Shown here in pieces: positions 1 through 10,190 of a stretch of 25,044 bases of DNA. The stretch comes from Hepatocystis sp. ex Piliocolobus tephrosceles (lineage: Eukaryota > Apicomplexa > Aconoidasida > Haemosporida > Plasmodiidae). A program made the position numbers and the translations under genes. The notes beneath the pieces are model-generated. The model was not told where the DNA came from and made no database searches. It saw only the letters and a program-made list of their open reading frames with translations. The stretch spans positions 1 to 25,044 of the forward strand of contig CABPSV020000168.1 of assembly GCA_902459845.2 (NCBI GenBank). The letters are read 5' to 3'. How positions within the stretch are numbered: position 1 is the first letter of the stretch; each line of letters starts with the position of its first letter.

Positions 1-120
1 ATTAATATAAGTAGATATCAATATATAATTTAACAATATTAAATGTTTTATTATACATTTGTACATATCGTCTTTTAAACTTAACTAAACAAATTTATAT
101 GTGTTTTTTTTTTTTTTTTT
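1..120. other. AT-rich non-coding edge of window
   Basis: This is low-complexity AT sequence ending in an oligo-T run of about 20 bases near 107-122. I see no coding-like stretch or site on either strand. Confidence 0.6.
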
Positions 121-830
121 TTAACCACATAAAAATTTATGCATGTAATAAAACTTTTAAGTAGAGTTATCTATTGCAACTACAAATCACTACTTCTATA
201 TTTTTACGTATCTCTGTATTTTATAATAAAAATATAGTAAAACTAGCAAAACAAATAAAAAAAGTTACATATGTTATATATTAATTAAGGTATCAAAATG
301 TTTGTCACCCATGTTGATGTTTTAATTTTAACATGTTTATTCGTATTATTCAAACGAAGCATATACAAAAATAAACAGTACATTATTATTTGCGTCACAT
401 ATATTTCCACCTTTATAATTATTTTTTTTTTTTTTTATTACTTCATTTAACTTAACATTGTAACACAACTTGATTCATAACAGTATTTACAACTGTTCCA
501 CCTACGATACATTAGAACATCTGGATATTCAACGTCACAAACAAACACGTAATATCAATCCAAATGTAACTTCCAATCAATTGACAATTACTCTCATTAC
601 AATAAACACCACATTTAAATATACCTATTTATAAAATCAGCAACAAATGCAAATAATGGCATAGCTAATCATCCCCATTTTCTCAAACAATTTGATTTCT
701 TTTATAATTTAGTTCCCTTTTCTTAATATTAATATATAGTTTGTAGTAAACATAATTTGTTAACATAATTTTAACAGAAGTTACTTACATAGTAGAAACG
801 TGTTTCTATAACTTTTCTGATCATACATAA
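121..830 (+). repeat. Long dispersed direct repeat, copy 1 (pairs with 17287-18011)
   Basis: The block opens with aaccacataaaaa and ends near tctgatcatacataa. It can be followed in the same order and orientation in 17287-18011. Landmarks shared by both are ttatttgcgtc-catatatttcc, cttcatttaacttaacattgtaaca, tattcaacgtcacaaa, aacacgtaatatcaatc, caattgacaat-actct and aaaatcagcaacaaa. The copies differ by many substitutions and small indels, including different oligo-T/G-T stretches, so this is an old duplication. Neither copy has an open frame of note. Copy 2 sits between a pseudogene 3' end and the 5' side of a small three-exon gene, so the block is probably gene-flanking DNA left by a subtelomeric duplication. 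Confidence 0.85.
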
Positions 831-1305
831 AAAAAATTTTTTTTTTTTTTTTTTTTTTTTTAAAAATCCTAACACAAATCCTATTTTTTATTATAAATTT
901 TTACTTCAAAATTTCTAAATGTGTTTGTTTTGTTCTTTATTCACACAAAACACAATTATATCTCAAATTAAATTATTTTATTAAAAAAATAAATATAAAA
1001 AAACTAATATAACTAAAAAAAAACATTAATATATTAATTAAAAAATTATATAAAATACGTGTAACACGCTAAGTTATTAAAACAAAACAAATAACACTAT
1101 TATTATATAACTGTGTGTAAAAAAAAAAAAAAAAATGTTTTCTACAATTTTTAAAAGATTTATCACTATGATTTTTATATAAACATAGACTAGTAAAGAA
1201 AAAGTGAAAAAATTAACAATTCTTACTTTTTATTTTATTTTTTTTTCATGCGTAATAATTTTTAAAAAAAATAAAAAAAAAAAGAAAAAAATAAGCGTAA
1301 TATGG
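831..1305. other. Gene-free AT-rich spacer
   Basis: The spacer holds a long oligo-T tract around 833-861, oligo-A runs near 1118-1135 and 1261-1291, and no open frame on either strand that looks coding. It lies between two different long direct repeats, so it is a junction region of past rearrangement. Confidence 0.5.
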
Positions 1306-2120
1306 TTGATAACTTTCTAATAGTTAATTTATAATTGTGATTACACAAAACATAATATCAAAAAGCTGAACTAGCATGTTCAAATTTGGAACACTCAAAA
1401 ATTAATATGTGACAATCATTATAATACGTTTTTTTTTTTATGTACTTTTGAATACAGTGTACTTTTTATATGCAATTTAAAAAATAAATTATATACATAA
1501 ACTTTTTATTTTTGTTCAATATAACTCATATATATAAAAATTGAGATTAGACAACTAGGAACGTAAAATAATCATGCAAAACTTTTTAAGTAATTAGTAA
1601 TTATGACATACATGTTTAAATTTAAAAATGCTTGACAGTACACAATTTATACATTTTTTATAAATACATACATGTTTTGCTACAACACGAAAACGAATAA
1701 TAATTTTTAATAAATTAAATAAGATGGATATTTCTTATTCTTCATTTTTGTAAAATAAGTACCCTCATATATATATATATATATATATATAAACCATTTT
1801 GAACTACTAATATACCACCAACATAGCATTACCAATTAATAAATATATATTTTTTTAAAGTAGATTTCCAATTTAATTATGTTGTAATTAACTGTTGTAA
1901 GCCCAAAACTATCTTAGTAATGCCAGTCCAAAAATAACATGTTTTAAATATATACATATAATTTTTCTTTCTTTCACTTAAAATGATAATTAGTAACAAA
2001 AAATGCAACTGCATTATAGTGCGATATTATTTACAATTAAATAATTTAGTTTAAAACTTTTTGCTTTTTTTATTTTAGTTTTAATTTTATATCAATTAAA
2101 TGTTAGTTAATTGTTATTAT
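1306..2120 (+). repeat. Long direct repeat, copy 1 (pairs with 3843-4643)
   Basis: Sequence from ttgataactttctaa through agttaattgttattat recurs in order at 3843-4643. Shared landmarks are acacaaaacataatat, catgttcaaa-ttg, tatgacaatcattataa, gaactaggaacgtaaaa, ccattttgaactactaatataccaccaacatagcattaccaattaat, and actgcattatagtgc-atattatttacaattaaataattta. The 40-plus-base stretch around 'ttttgaactactaatataccacc' is essentially identical in both. A (TA)n array at 1768-1791 is present here but reduced in the other copy. Copy 2 forms the 5' flank of the minus-strand gene at 3004-3747. Copy 1 has no recognisable gene on its left, so a paired gene may have been lost or never duplicated. Confidence 0.88.
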
Positions 2121-3003
2121 CAAAAAGGTTCTTTTTCAAATAAATACCTATTTTTTTTAAAATATTGATTATTATATTATGTGTAACTGTTTATGCATTT
2201 AATACATAACAAAGTTACTATGTTGTCTTTATGCGTATCGTTATCTCTCTCTCTCTCTCTATCTCTCTCTATATATTATATATATATTTGTGTTCACCAC
2301 CCCTGTATATTATTGCTAATAATACTTTAATGTCAGTGTTACTACATTAATAGCAAAATATAAATACAAAATTGATTAAAAATAAAAACCTTAAAACTTG
2401 TTCAATGTTTTATTATTATGTAGTTAATTATAAGGACCAGTAATGTATGTCACATGTAGCTACTCATGCATAAAAATAACACAATCATTGGTTTATACTA
2501 AAACTAAAAGAGAATTTTAATATATATATATTATTTTTTATTCCCACAAAAACATGCAATACATTCTATAAGTATCTTATAAAAACGAAAAAAACTAAAA
2601 AAAACATATACGAAAAAAGGAACTCCAATGACAATGTATTTATCCATGCACGTATATATGTATACATGTACATAAACGTATAATGTATATTTTACAATTT
2701 TTTTTTAAATATTTTTAATATACATTTTCAAATGAAACTACCATAAACAACTGTTAATGTGTAATAAATCAAATTTTTAATAAATAATTATGGTGACGTA
2801 TATATAATTATCATATAAAATATTAGAATCCCATTTTGGAAAACTTTTTATATTTTATACATGTTATATGAATCGTTCTTTTAACACACAAAAATGTATT
2901 AATTCTTTATAAAATGACATTATGTCATTTTCTTTCTTTTATATTATTTGTTTTCTCATGTATTTGATTTTTATGCTATTTCTTCTTCATTGTCACGTTT
3001 TTA
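2121..3003. other. Gene-free spacer with CT/TA microsatellites
   Basis: It contains a (CT)n tract at about 2243-2270 running into (TA)n to 2288. The rest is unstructured AT-rich DNA. It would be the 3' flank of the minus-strand gene ending at 3004. Open frames here are short and of low complexity. Confidence 0.55.
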
Positions 3004-3747
3004 TTAAATTTGTACTAAATCACTATAACCAGAAGAATCGACAAAAATTAAGTCACTTACAAATTGAATTATTCTTGATGCCATATTATGAATCCCTACT
3101 GGATCCAAGCTATCTTTAATTTCACTTTCGTTATTAATTCTTTCTTTTATTATTACATAATAATCTCTTATGTTAAAGTTGGTACTACTGAATATATTGG
3201 ATAATTCTTGTAAAAAAACTACCATATGTTTATGTTCGATCCAAATTAAAACATTTTCAACAAAATTTTTATAATTATATATATAGAAATCAATCGTACG
3301 TTGAAATATTCTACGCGCCATTGAAGTAATTTTATGTTCAGCATAATAAATATCTTCTTTTTCTATTACGCTTTTAATTTTATTTACTATATCACTAATG
3401 TATGTAACATTTTTGAAATCGTAACGTGCTTTATTTAAAGAATCTCCAAATATACAATGTACTATAAACTTATTTATAGTATCTTCACCAGATTTTTTTA
3501 TACCTAATATATAACTGGATGACATATCAGTTTCTACAATATACATTTCATTGGATGTACGTAAAAAATCATACTTATCAGTGAATTCCAATTTTGCATT
3601 GCTGCTACCTGTTGCTTCTTCAGAGCTTATTTTTTCATTGTGTTCTACACTTGTTGCATTAGACGTAGACGGAATGTCTGATTTAAACGCCAATACACAA
3701 CTGTTTAATAATAAAGCGTTGAAAAGAAAAAACAGTTTTGGTATCAT
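3004..3747 (-). CDS. Secreted two-motif (M-A-x-R-I) subtelomeric protein, intact
   Basis: This is a single-exon frame of 247 residues that I cannot assign to a named family. Residues 4-20 (K-L-F-F-L-F-N-A-L-L-L...) form a hydrophobic signal sequence. A Ser/Thr/Glu-rich low-complexity stretch follows at about 24-55. Two copies of a motif read K-I-x-x-M-A-x-R-I-x-x-R-x-x-D-x-Y at residues 139-155 and, weaker, at 219-233 (N-M-A-S-R-I-I-Q). The copies are about 80 residues apart, so the protein is probably an internal duplication of one helical unit. The frames at 10191-10955 and 6468-7331 share the signal sequence style and both motifs. Unlike them, no R-x-L-C site follows the signal sequence. 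By inference it is secreted, perhaps exported into the host cell. No TM other than the signal is visible. The 5' flank carries a long direct repeat (3843-4643). Confidence 0.8.
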   Translation of the reverse strand: MIPKLFFLFNALLLNSCVLAFKSDIPSTSNATSVEHNEKISSEEATGSSNAKLEFTDKYDFLRTSNEMYIVETDMSSSYILGIKKSGEDTINKFIVHCIFGDSLNKARYDFKNVTYISDIVNKIKSVIEKEDIYYAEHKITSMARRIFQRTIDFYIYNYKNFVENVLIWIEHKHMVVFLQELSNIFSSTNFNIRDYYVIIKERINNESEIKDSLDPVGIHNMASRIIQFVSDLIFVDSSGYSDLVQI

Positions 3748-3842
3748 TGTTAGTAAATAATATATATATATATATGTACGTGTAAGTTGAAAACTTTTGC
3801 TATAAATATTTTTGTTAACTCACAAATGTACAGAAATTATGA

Positions 3843-4643
3843 TTAATAACTTTCTAATATATAATCTATTATTTTAAATACACAAAACATAATATAAAAA
3901 CACATAATTAACATGTTCAAACTTGACAAACTAAAAATTAATATATGACAATCATTATAACACACATTTTTTTATGTATTTTTGAATAGATTGTACGTTC
4001 TACATGCAATTTAAAAAAATAAATTATGTATATAAACTTTTTATATTTGTTCGATATAACTCATATATGTAAAAATTGGGACTAGAGAACTAGGAACGTA
4101 AAACAACTATGCAAAACCGTTTTAATATTTAGTAATTATGACCTACATGTTTAAATTTAAAAAAATTGACAGTACACAAGTTATACATTTTTTAAAAAAC
4201 CTATATATGTTGTTGTAGCACAAAAACAAATAATAATTTTTAATAATTAAATAAAATGTTTATTTTTTATTCTTCATTTTTGTGAAATAAGTACTCCCAT
4301 AAATATATATGTATAAACCATTTTGAACTACTAATATACCACCAACATAGCATTACCAATTAATAATTATATATTTTTTTAAGTAGATTTTCAATTTAAT
4401 TATGTTGTAATTAACTATTGTAAGTCCAAAACAATCTTAGTAGTACCATTCCAGAAATAACATGTTTTAAATCAATACATATAAATTTTTTTTATCAAAC
4501 ATAAAATGATAATTAGTAATCAAAAATACAACTGCATTATAGTGCAATATTATTTACAATTAAATAATTTAATATGATTTTTTTTCTTTTTTTAATTTAC
4601 TTTTAATTTTTGATCGATTAAATATTAGTTCATTGTTGATTAT
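3843..4643 (+). repeat. Long direct repeat, copy 2 (pairs with 1306-2120)
   Basis: This is a same-strand copy of 1306-2120, displaced about 2.53 kb and diverged by substitutions and short indels. It begins within 100 bases of the start codon of the minus-strand gene at 3004-3747, so it contains that gene's upstream and probable promoter region. Its right end runs directly into the fold-back element at 4664-4913. The last 80 bases (ttaatttttgatcgattaaat...ttgttgatt) are also found before the related element at 8425. Confidence 0.88.
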
Positions 4644-4663
4644 AAATTATTATTTAGCTCTAT

Positions 4664-4913
4664 CTTTCGAAACAACAGGTCTGAATGAATCCTAAGAACC
4701 CTGCAACTAATCTTAAAAACAATTCAACAAATCTTAAATACTTTGGAAATTGCGTATTCAAATATTATTATTTTTATTGTTATTTCAGAATTATTTATCG
4801 TCTTTTATTTTTATTTTATTTTGATAATTGCATGGGTGCTTGTTTTTTTGCTTCACACTTCGAGGATTGTTGTTCAAAGTTTTTAGGATTCATTCAATCC
4901 TGTTGTTTCAAAG
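4664..4913. repeat. Fold-back element A: 35-bp inverted arms around a 180-bp core
   Basis: The left arm at 4664-4699 (ctttcgaaacaacaggtc...) and the right arm at 4879-4913 are imperfect reverse complements. About 31 of 35 bases match, including the perfect block gaatgaatcctaa/ttaggattcattc. The core is AT-rich with short repeats of 'caa-atcttaaa'. Related arms occur at 8425-8470, 8691-8735 and 8773-8812, and a single arm at 15164-15210, so this is a dispersed family. A 94-residue plus-strand frame (4685-4969) spans the element but starts inside one arm and is low in complexity, so I treat it as chance. It could be a non-autonomous fold-back or MITE-like sequence, or a structured RNA locus. 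Plasmodium is not known for active DNA transposons. Confidence 0.7.
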
Positions 4914-5334
4914 AAAAGGGTTTATTTTTTTTATTAATTTTAACAGTAACAATAAAATACTTAATCTAGAATGCATTAGTTAATTTGCAATTTGCAATTA
5001 TTTTATTTACTCATAATATATGCTTAGCTTTATATAATATTGACACAGCTACTCTAACTAATAAATGACATAATAAATAATCTAAAATATTTTAACTATG
5101 ATAAATTTAGCCATACATTACAATGATATAATAAAAATAGAAAAATAAATATATTAAAAAAAAGGAAAAAACAAATAAAAACAGGCGTCTTCTTGTTATA
5201 ATTATAATAAAAACTACTATCATGAATATCCGCGCTTATATAATTAATTCATAAAATCAAACGGATTAACAAAATAAAGAGAATTAATAAAAATAGAATA
5301 AATCCGTTCATCACAAAAGTAATAACACATACAA

Positions 5335-5390
5335 ATCAATTAAAATCAATTAAAACCAATTAAAACCAATTAAAATCAACTAATAAGAAG
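5335..5390 (+). repeat. 10-bp tandem repeat (tcaattaaaa), about 5 units
   Basis: Consecutive units read atcaattaaa / atcaattaaa / accaattaaa / accaattaaa / atcaactaat, a decamer with t/c alternation at one site. The period of 10 is close to one helical turn. No gene is attached to it. Confidence 0.85.
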
Positions 5391-5996
5391 AGTAACCAAA
5401 TATATATTGACGAACATTATACAAGATTGTATACCATTGGTCAAATACCTTTGCAGCTTTACAGTACATTTTTTCTAATTTGTTTAATAAACATCTTGTA
5501 ACAACTACTTATCCGCAATGCTATTTTTTCCCGAAACTGTAATCAAATGTATCCTTATATATAGTTGTTTTATACAACGCTTAATTTTTAACATTTTTTT
5601 TTATTTTAATTTTATTTTCTTCCGTTTTCACGTTTTTAGGTGTTTCTTTTTTTTTTAAAAAACCTTTTAAAACGAAAGACATAATACAAATACGTGTATA
5701 TTTATTTTTGTTTATTTTTTAAATGCATATAATGCAGCTTAATATAACCACCCATGTATATGTATAAATGCTGTGTATTACTTTTGTCAGATTTTGTTTT
5801 ACCAAATTATAAGAACCTTAAAAATATTCACTATGTCTTATTGTTTTTACAATTTTATAAAATTTTTAAAATGTTAAAAAAAAATAAAGAATCATATATT
5901 TATACTTAAACATTTACTTTTACGTAAACAAACGAAACATGTACTATATAACAACATAAATGTTGCTAAATTACATATACATTAAAATAATATATA

Positions 5997-5997
<1 letters not shown>

Positions 5998-6038
<41 letters not shown>
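5998..6038 (+). repeat. 41-base poly-A tract
   Basis: This is an uninterrupted run of A, followed by shorter A-rich runs to about 6090. It lies downstream of the minus-strand pseudogene at 6390-7331. Confidence 0.95.
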
Positions 6039-6039
<1 letters not shown>

Positions 6040-6389
6040 AAATATAAGAAATAAAAAAAAAACAAAAAAAAATATTATTAAAAAAAAAAAGTTAAATAAT
6101 AAATATGTTTAATATTCTAATCAAATTAATTGCTTAAAAAAAAAAAATTTGTTTATGTTCCTTTCTCCTTTACAAATTATATAAATCAATATATGTTGTC
6201 ACAGGAAACAATAAAAGTGTAGTGGTTATAAACAAAATGTGTTTTTTACTTAACAAAATATGATATAATTTTTTTTGCTTTCCTTCTTACTCATTTTATG
6301 CTATTTATGAGAATCTCAATTGTTTTATATTATGCTTTGTTTATAGGTTAATTGATAATCGCATTATATTTTTACTCTACCATAACATT

Positions 6390-7331
6390 TTATTGTTTTC
6401 TCTCCCTCTTTGTCTCTACTTTTACTGCTACTTTTGGTTTTTTCTCCATCGTTACTGTTACTTTTGGTTATTTTGCAAATTTTACTTTTTTTTGTGCTTT
6501 TGCTTTTGCGTTTATTGTTTTTTTTGGTTTTCTTTCTGCTTTTGTTTCTCCTTCATCTTTTGCTTCATCCTCTGATTCATCTTTTACTTCATCTTCTGTT
6601 TCATCTTTTAACTGTGCTTTTCCTTCTATTTTGCCTTCTTTTGTTAATTTACCTTTCATATTTTCACGACCTTTCACAACTTTCTTATTGCCATTCAAAT
6701 TCTCAAATCTTATATCCATTTCTAATCTTATGATTCTATTTGCCATGTTCTTAATAGCTTTTTCACTTAATAGTGTTTTACAATTCTGTTCAGAAGATAT
6801 TATTTTTTTTGCTTTATAATAATAATCCATTAGCAATGATTTTTCAATTGTCGCATTATATATCAAGTTTTTTGAAAATTCTGCTACTAAATCAAATTCA
6901 TAATTCAAAATTGTATACATATCTTTTTTGTTTATATTCGTATTATACATATCAGTTATGCGTTGATAAATTCTACTTGCTATGGAACCTATTTTATTCT
7001 TCTCATCAATCTTTTGTTTTTTTTGAATCTCTTCTTTAATTCTATTTTTTATTTGATTCAACTTTATATGAGATAAATTACCAGATCGTGCTTTACTTAT
7101 AAACTCCAATGATAACTCTTTTTCTATTTTGTAAATCTTTCCCAACTATTTTTTATGAGAAGAGGAATAAGCACAGCACAAACATCTATCAGTTCTATAA
7201 ATTTCATTTTTCAAACCTATCCCTTTCTTTTTGTAATTATTTGGAAGTAGAGAAGGGCACTTATCTAAAAAAATAAACAACAAAGTTGTGAAAAGCAATG
7301 CATTAAAAGCGAACAAATTTTTAGTTTTCAT
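6390..7331 (-). pseudogene. Broken paralogue of the two-motif secreted protein
   Basis: The frame opens with ATG at 7331, encodes a signal sequence (residues 5-22, ...L-F-A-F-N-A-L-L-F...), then R-C-L-C-C at about 49-53, and hits TAG at codon 62 (7146-7148). The same frame continues without interruption to a TAA at 6468-6470. The two motifs then fall at residues 113-129 (I-A-S-R-I-Y-Q-R-I-T-D-M-Y) and about 193-208 (N-M-A-N-R-I-I-R), within one residue of their positions in the protein at 10191-10955. The TAG is therefore a substitution of one residue, not an intron. After 215 the C-terminus turns into a charged Lys/Glu/Asp-rich repeat region. That character (K-P-K-V repeats) continues for 25 codons beyond the TAA to another TAA at 6390-6392, suggesting a second nonsense mutation. 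It could still be expressed by read-through or from a downstream start lacking the signal. Function is unknown. Confidence 0.75.
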
Positions 7332-7934
7332 TATTATTAGATAGATAGGTAAAAAATATTATTTTTAAAATAATGATAATTTTTTTTTTTTTTTTTTTTT
7401 TTTCATGCATAAATTCTATATTAATTTACTTACATATAATTAATAAAAAAATTTTATTCGTTAAAAAAAAAATAAAAAAAAAAAATAATAATTCAAATGC
7501 TTTTAACATAAAAGAAAAACTTAAAAAAAAATAATATTCACCTTTGGTATATACAATGCGAAATAAACAAATGCATGCATACTAAACGTAATATATGTTA
7601 ACACAATCTACCAAAATGATTTGGTAATAAACAAACGTTTACCCTAAAAAAATAAAATGCTAATTATTAAATATATATTTTTATTCATTTTTTTTTTTTT
7701 TTTTTGTTTTATGTAATTTTGTCAAATCTCTTTAATTTTATACATTTCTACAACAGTAACACTTAACAATCAAACGTAAGAAAACGTAAAAAAATGTAAA
7801 AAAACGTAGAAAAACAACATTTATATTAAGAATTCATATAAATGTTTATTTTTTTATGCAACAATATATGTGCATTAACACAATATAAAAACTTCAAATT
7901 TTTGGTAATGGGTTATACATAATAATTATATTAC

Positions 7935-8160
7935 AACCACTTATGTATAATGTAACTAACAATACACATGTTATTATATTAAATACAATACATTCATATA
8001 TGTAACATTCTTTTTAACTTCATCATCTACATTATTGTTATTATTATGTAGTGTTCTCTTTGTTCCTCGATTTTTATTTACTTTACATTTTTTATGTACA
8101 TTAGTTTATATACTTCTTCTATTAATATTTACCAATAGTAAATATTCAAATATGTAAATT
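7935..8160 (+). repeat. Dispersed repeat (pairs with 23097-23260)
   Basis: The shared order of landmarks is aaccac-tat-cataatgtaacta, caatgttattatatta, cattc-atatatgta, ttcatcat-tacattgtta and, further on, atattcaaat. The match is weaker than for the longer repeats and is broken by indels. Both copies are non-coding. Confidence 0.55.
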
Positions 8161-8263
8161 AAAACTATTAAATTATAACACTTATTCATTAATTTAGTTA
8201 TACATTATAATGCCATAATCAAAATGACATAATTAAAATGAAATAACACAAATTAAAAAAACT

Positions 8264-8328
8264 TGCCACCATCATAATTCAACTATTGTCACGACATAAT
8301 TCAGACCAGTGCAAGCATCATAATATGC
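8264..8328 (+). repeat. 65-bp dispersed repeat (pairs with 14480-14540)
   Basis: Both copies contain accacc-taattcaactattgtca-g-caca and end with aacatcataatat. Each lies some 100-700 bases upstream of a fold-back element arm (8425 and 15164), so the two loci probably share one ancestral segment. Confidence 0.7.
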
Positions 8329-8424
8329 AAAAAATATATATTTGGTTTTTACCTTTTAAATTTGCTTTTAATTTTAGATCGATTAAATGTTAGTTAAATG
8401 TTGATTTATAACTATTATTTAACC

Positions 8425-8815
8425 CTTTCCTTCAAATAAAAGGTCTGGATGAGTCCTAAAAACCCTGCAATCAATTCTTAAAACCTTTATACCAACCTTT
8501 AAAACGTATAAACCAATTCTTAAAACCTTTAAAACAATTCTTAAAACCTTTAAACCAATCCTAAAAACTTAGAAAGGTACGTATTTAAATATTATTTATC
8601 GACACTTATTATTATATAATATTTATTATTATTTTATTTTGATTATTGTATGCGTGTTTGTTTTTTTAATTAGGGGTTCAGGAAACAAGATTCAAGGTTT
8701 TTAGGATTTATTCAATTCTGTTGTTTCAAGAGAAAAAGTTAAGGTTTTGTTTTTGTATTCGGGAATGATCACACAGGGTTTTTCTGATTCATTAAGACCG
8801 GTTGTTTAAAGAGAA
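8425..8815. repeat. Fold-back element B: one left arm, tandem left-core repeat, two right arms
   Basis: The left arm at 8425-8470 (ccttcaaataaaaggtctggatgagtcctaaaaaccctg) matches the arm of element A. Next come about four units of a 22-23 bp repeat (aaccaattcttaaaacctttaa), 8470-8575. The right arm at 8691-8735 (ggtttttaggatttattcaattctgttgtttcaag) is its reverse complement, and a second right arm lies at 8773-8812 (cagggtttttctgattcattaagaccggttgtttaaag). The second arm restores the 'gaccggttgttt' and 'cagggtt' bases seen in the left arms better than the first does. The right side is itself a tandem duplication (taattaggggttcagg / taattggggtactgg). The bases leading into the left arm (about 8350-8424) also match those before element A. 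No open frame covers it. Confidence 0.7.
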
Positions 8816-9862
8816 TGTGTTTTTGTTTTTTTAATTGGGGTACTGGTATCAAAGTGCAAGAATATTATTATTAATTTAATCATGTTCCTAAATGGGTAAG
8901 GTTTTTTAGTGAGTTTAAAATAGAATATCTAAAAAATTGCAATCAAAAATGACGACCATCAAAAAATGCAACATAAAACAAATAAAATGTCTTAAAATTT
9001 ATATATGTAAGATGTAATCACCTAATTGTAATATACTCAATAAACATATTTATTCATATGCTTTATTTTTATTTTTTTTATTGACAAAATTAAAAACGTT
9101 ACCACATTTACCTATATCACAAACAAAAAAAGCAACAATACATTCTAAAGTATATGTGGAACAAGCGCATAATAATTCATATAAAAATACATAAATAAAA
9201 AGTACATTCACTTATGTAAAATACATAATACATATATATATATATAAGTACTGCCATAAAATTCGAATTGTCTCAAATGTAATACACATACGGATATGTG
9301 ATATTTTTAAAAATCCCTTTACATAAAAAGATAACTGCAGTTATTAGTATGTTTTATTTATTACATATATATGTAATACTATTTAAGACTTATTGTAAGC
9401 ATACATATTTTTTAACTTAATTAATTAACATCTTTTCATACGTGGCAAAAATTATGCAAAAAATTTGTTATTAACAAATATACCCAACCATTTGCGTTTT
9501 TAGGTATGAGCTACATAATATAGACATTGTCTTACAGTTTATACTTTTTTATGTAAAATAATTGTTTATTAATAAATTAAATTATGCTTTTTTTTTTCTT
9601 TTTTTTTTTTTTTTTTTTAAAACAAATGTAACCAAAAAAATATGCATAGAATTCTTAAATAACTTTTTTTTTTACATTATCAAATAAATGATAAATTTGA
9701 CTACTTTTATTTTATGTAAATTCAATTTTTTATACTGCTCATTTGTTTTAGTATCTAAATTGTTTCCCTTTTTACGTTTTTCAACTATTTCTTATTTTTT
9801 TTTTATTTTTACACTAACTCTTGTACTATCCCTTGTCCAAGTACATTCGTTTTTGCTGGTTC

Positions 9863-9894
<32 letters not shown>

Positions 9895-9967
9895 TTTCCT
9901 TCTTTTTTTTATTTTGCTACATTCCTTCTGGGATATCCTTGTTGCAGCAACATTTCTTGTTACTGTT

Positions 9968-10024
<57 letters not shown>

Positions 10025-10107
10025 CATCGATTACCCAATCCTATTTTGTATTATTTTATTGTTTTCTTTTTGCTTACATTAATTTTGTTACATCCATATA
10101 ATCTTAA

Positions 10108-10138
<31 letters not shown>

Positions 10139-10190
10139 GTGCATCTAGATATTGGCTTTTAGCCACCGTATTTCTTTTTTGCGTTTCTAA
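8816..10190. other. Gene-free spacer with the densest oligo-T clusters of the window
   Basis: It is AT-rich throughout. T runs occur at about 9601-9618, 9868-9893, 9971-10024 and 10110-10138. The last three lie just past the 3' end of the minus-strand gene at 10191-10955, where on the transcribed strand they are A runs. A plus-strand frame of 69 codons through 9892-10101 is mostly poly-Phe read from the T runs and is not a gene. Confidence 0.6.
9971..10024 (+). repeat. 54-base poly-T tract
   Basis: This is an uninterrupted T run. With neighbouring runs at 9868-9893 and 10110-10138 it forms a poly(dA:dT) cluster 50-320 bases past the stop codon of the gene at 10191-10955. Such tracts tend to exclude nucleosomes; any role here is inference. 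Confidence 0.95.

Larger units (their letters stand above)
4970..6389. other. Gene-free AT-rich spacer
   Basis: No coding-like frame is visible. The spacer holds a 10-bp tandem repeat at 5335-5390, a 41-base A run at 5998-6038, and ordinary AT-rich sequence. The slightly less AT-rich stretch 5160-5560 was read on both strands and shows no sustained frame. Confidence 0.5.
7332..8424. other. Gene-free spacer with oligo-T tracts and small dispersed repeats
   Basis: This is the 5' flank of the pseudogene at 6390-7331. It holds oligo-T/A tracts (7381-7403, 7690-7705), a repeat at 7935-8160 related to 23097-23260, and a 65-bp repeat at 8264-8328. A short series 'aaaacgtaaaaaaatgtaaaaaaacgtagaaaaac' at about 7782-7815 is a decayed simple repeat. 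No coding frame is visible. Confidence 0.5.

Noticed and set aside
4685..4969. 94-codon plus-strand frame across fold-back element A
   Set aside because: Both ends are the inverted arms themselves. The related element B has no corresponding open frame, so there is no sign of coding constraint.
6352..6819. 155-codon plus-strand Phe/Ser-rich frame and two nested Leu/Phe-rich frames
   Set aside because: They are antisense shadows of the Lys/Glu-rich C-terminal part of the pseudogene at 6390-7331.
8673..8682. GGGGTTCAGG, one exact Plasmodium-type telomere heptamer (GGGTTCA)
   Set aside because: There is only one unit, no tandem array, and it sits inside the duplicated part of fold-back element B. 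Chance or decay cannot be told apart, so no interstitial telomere is called.
9892..10101. 69-codon plus-strand frame
   Set aside because: It is poly-Phe translated from T runs.
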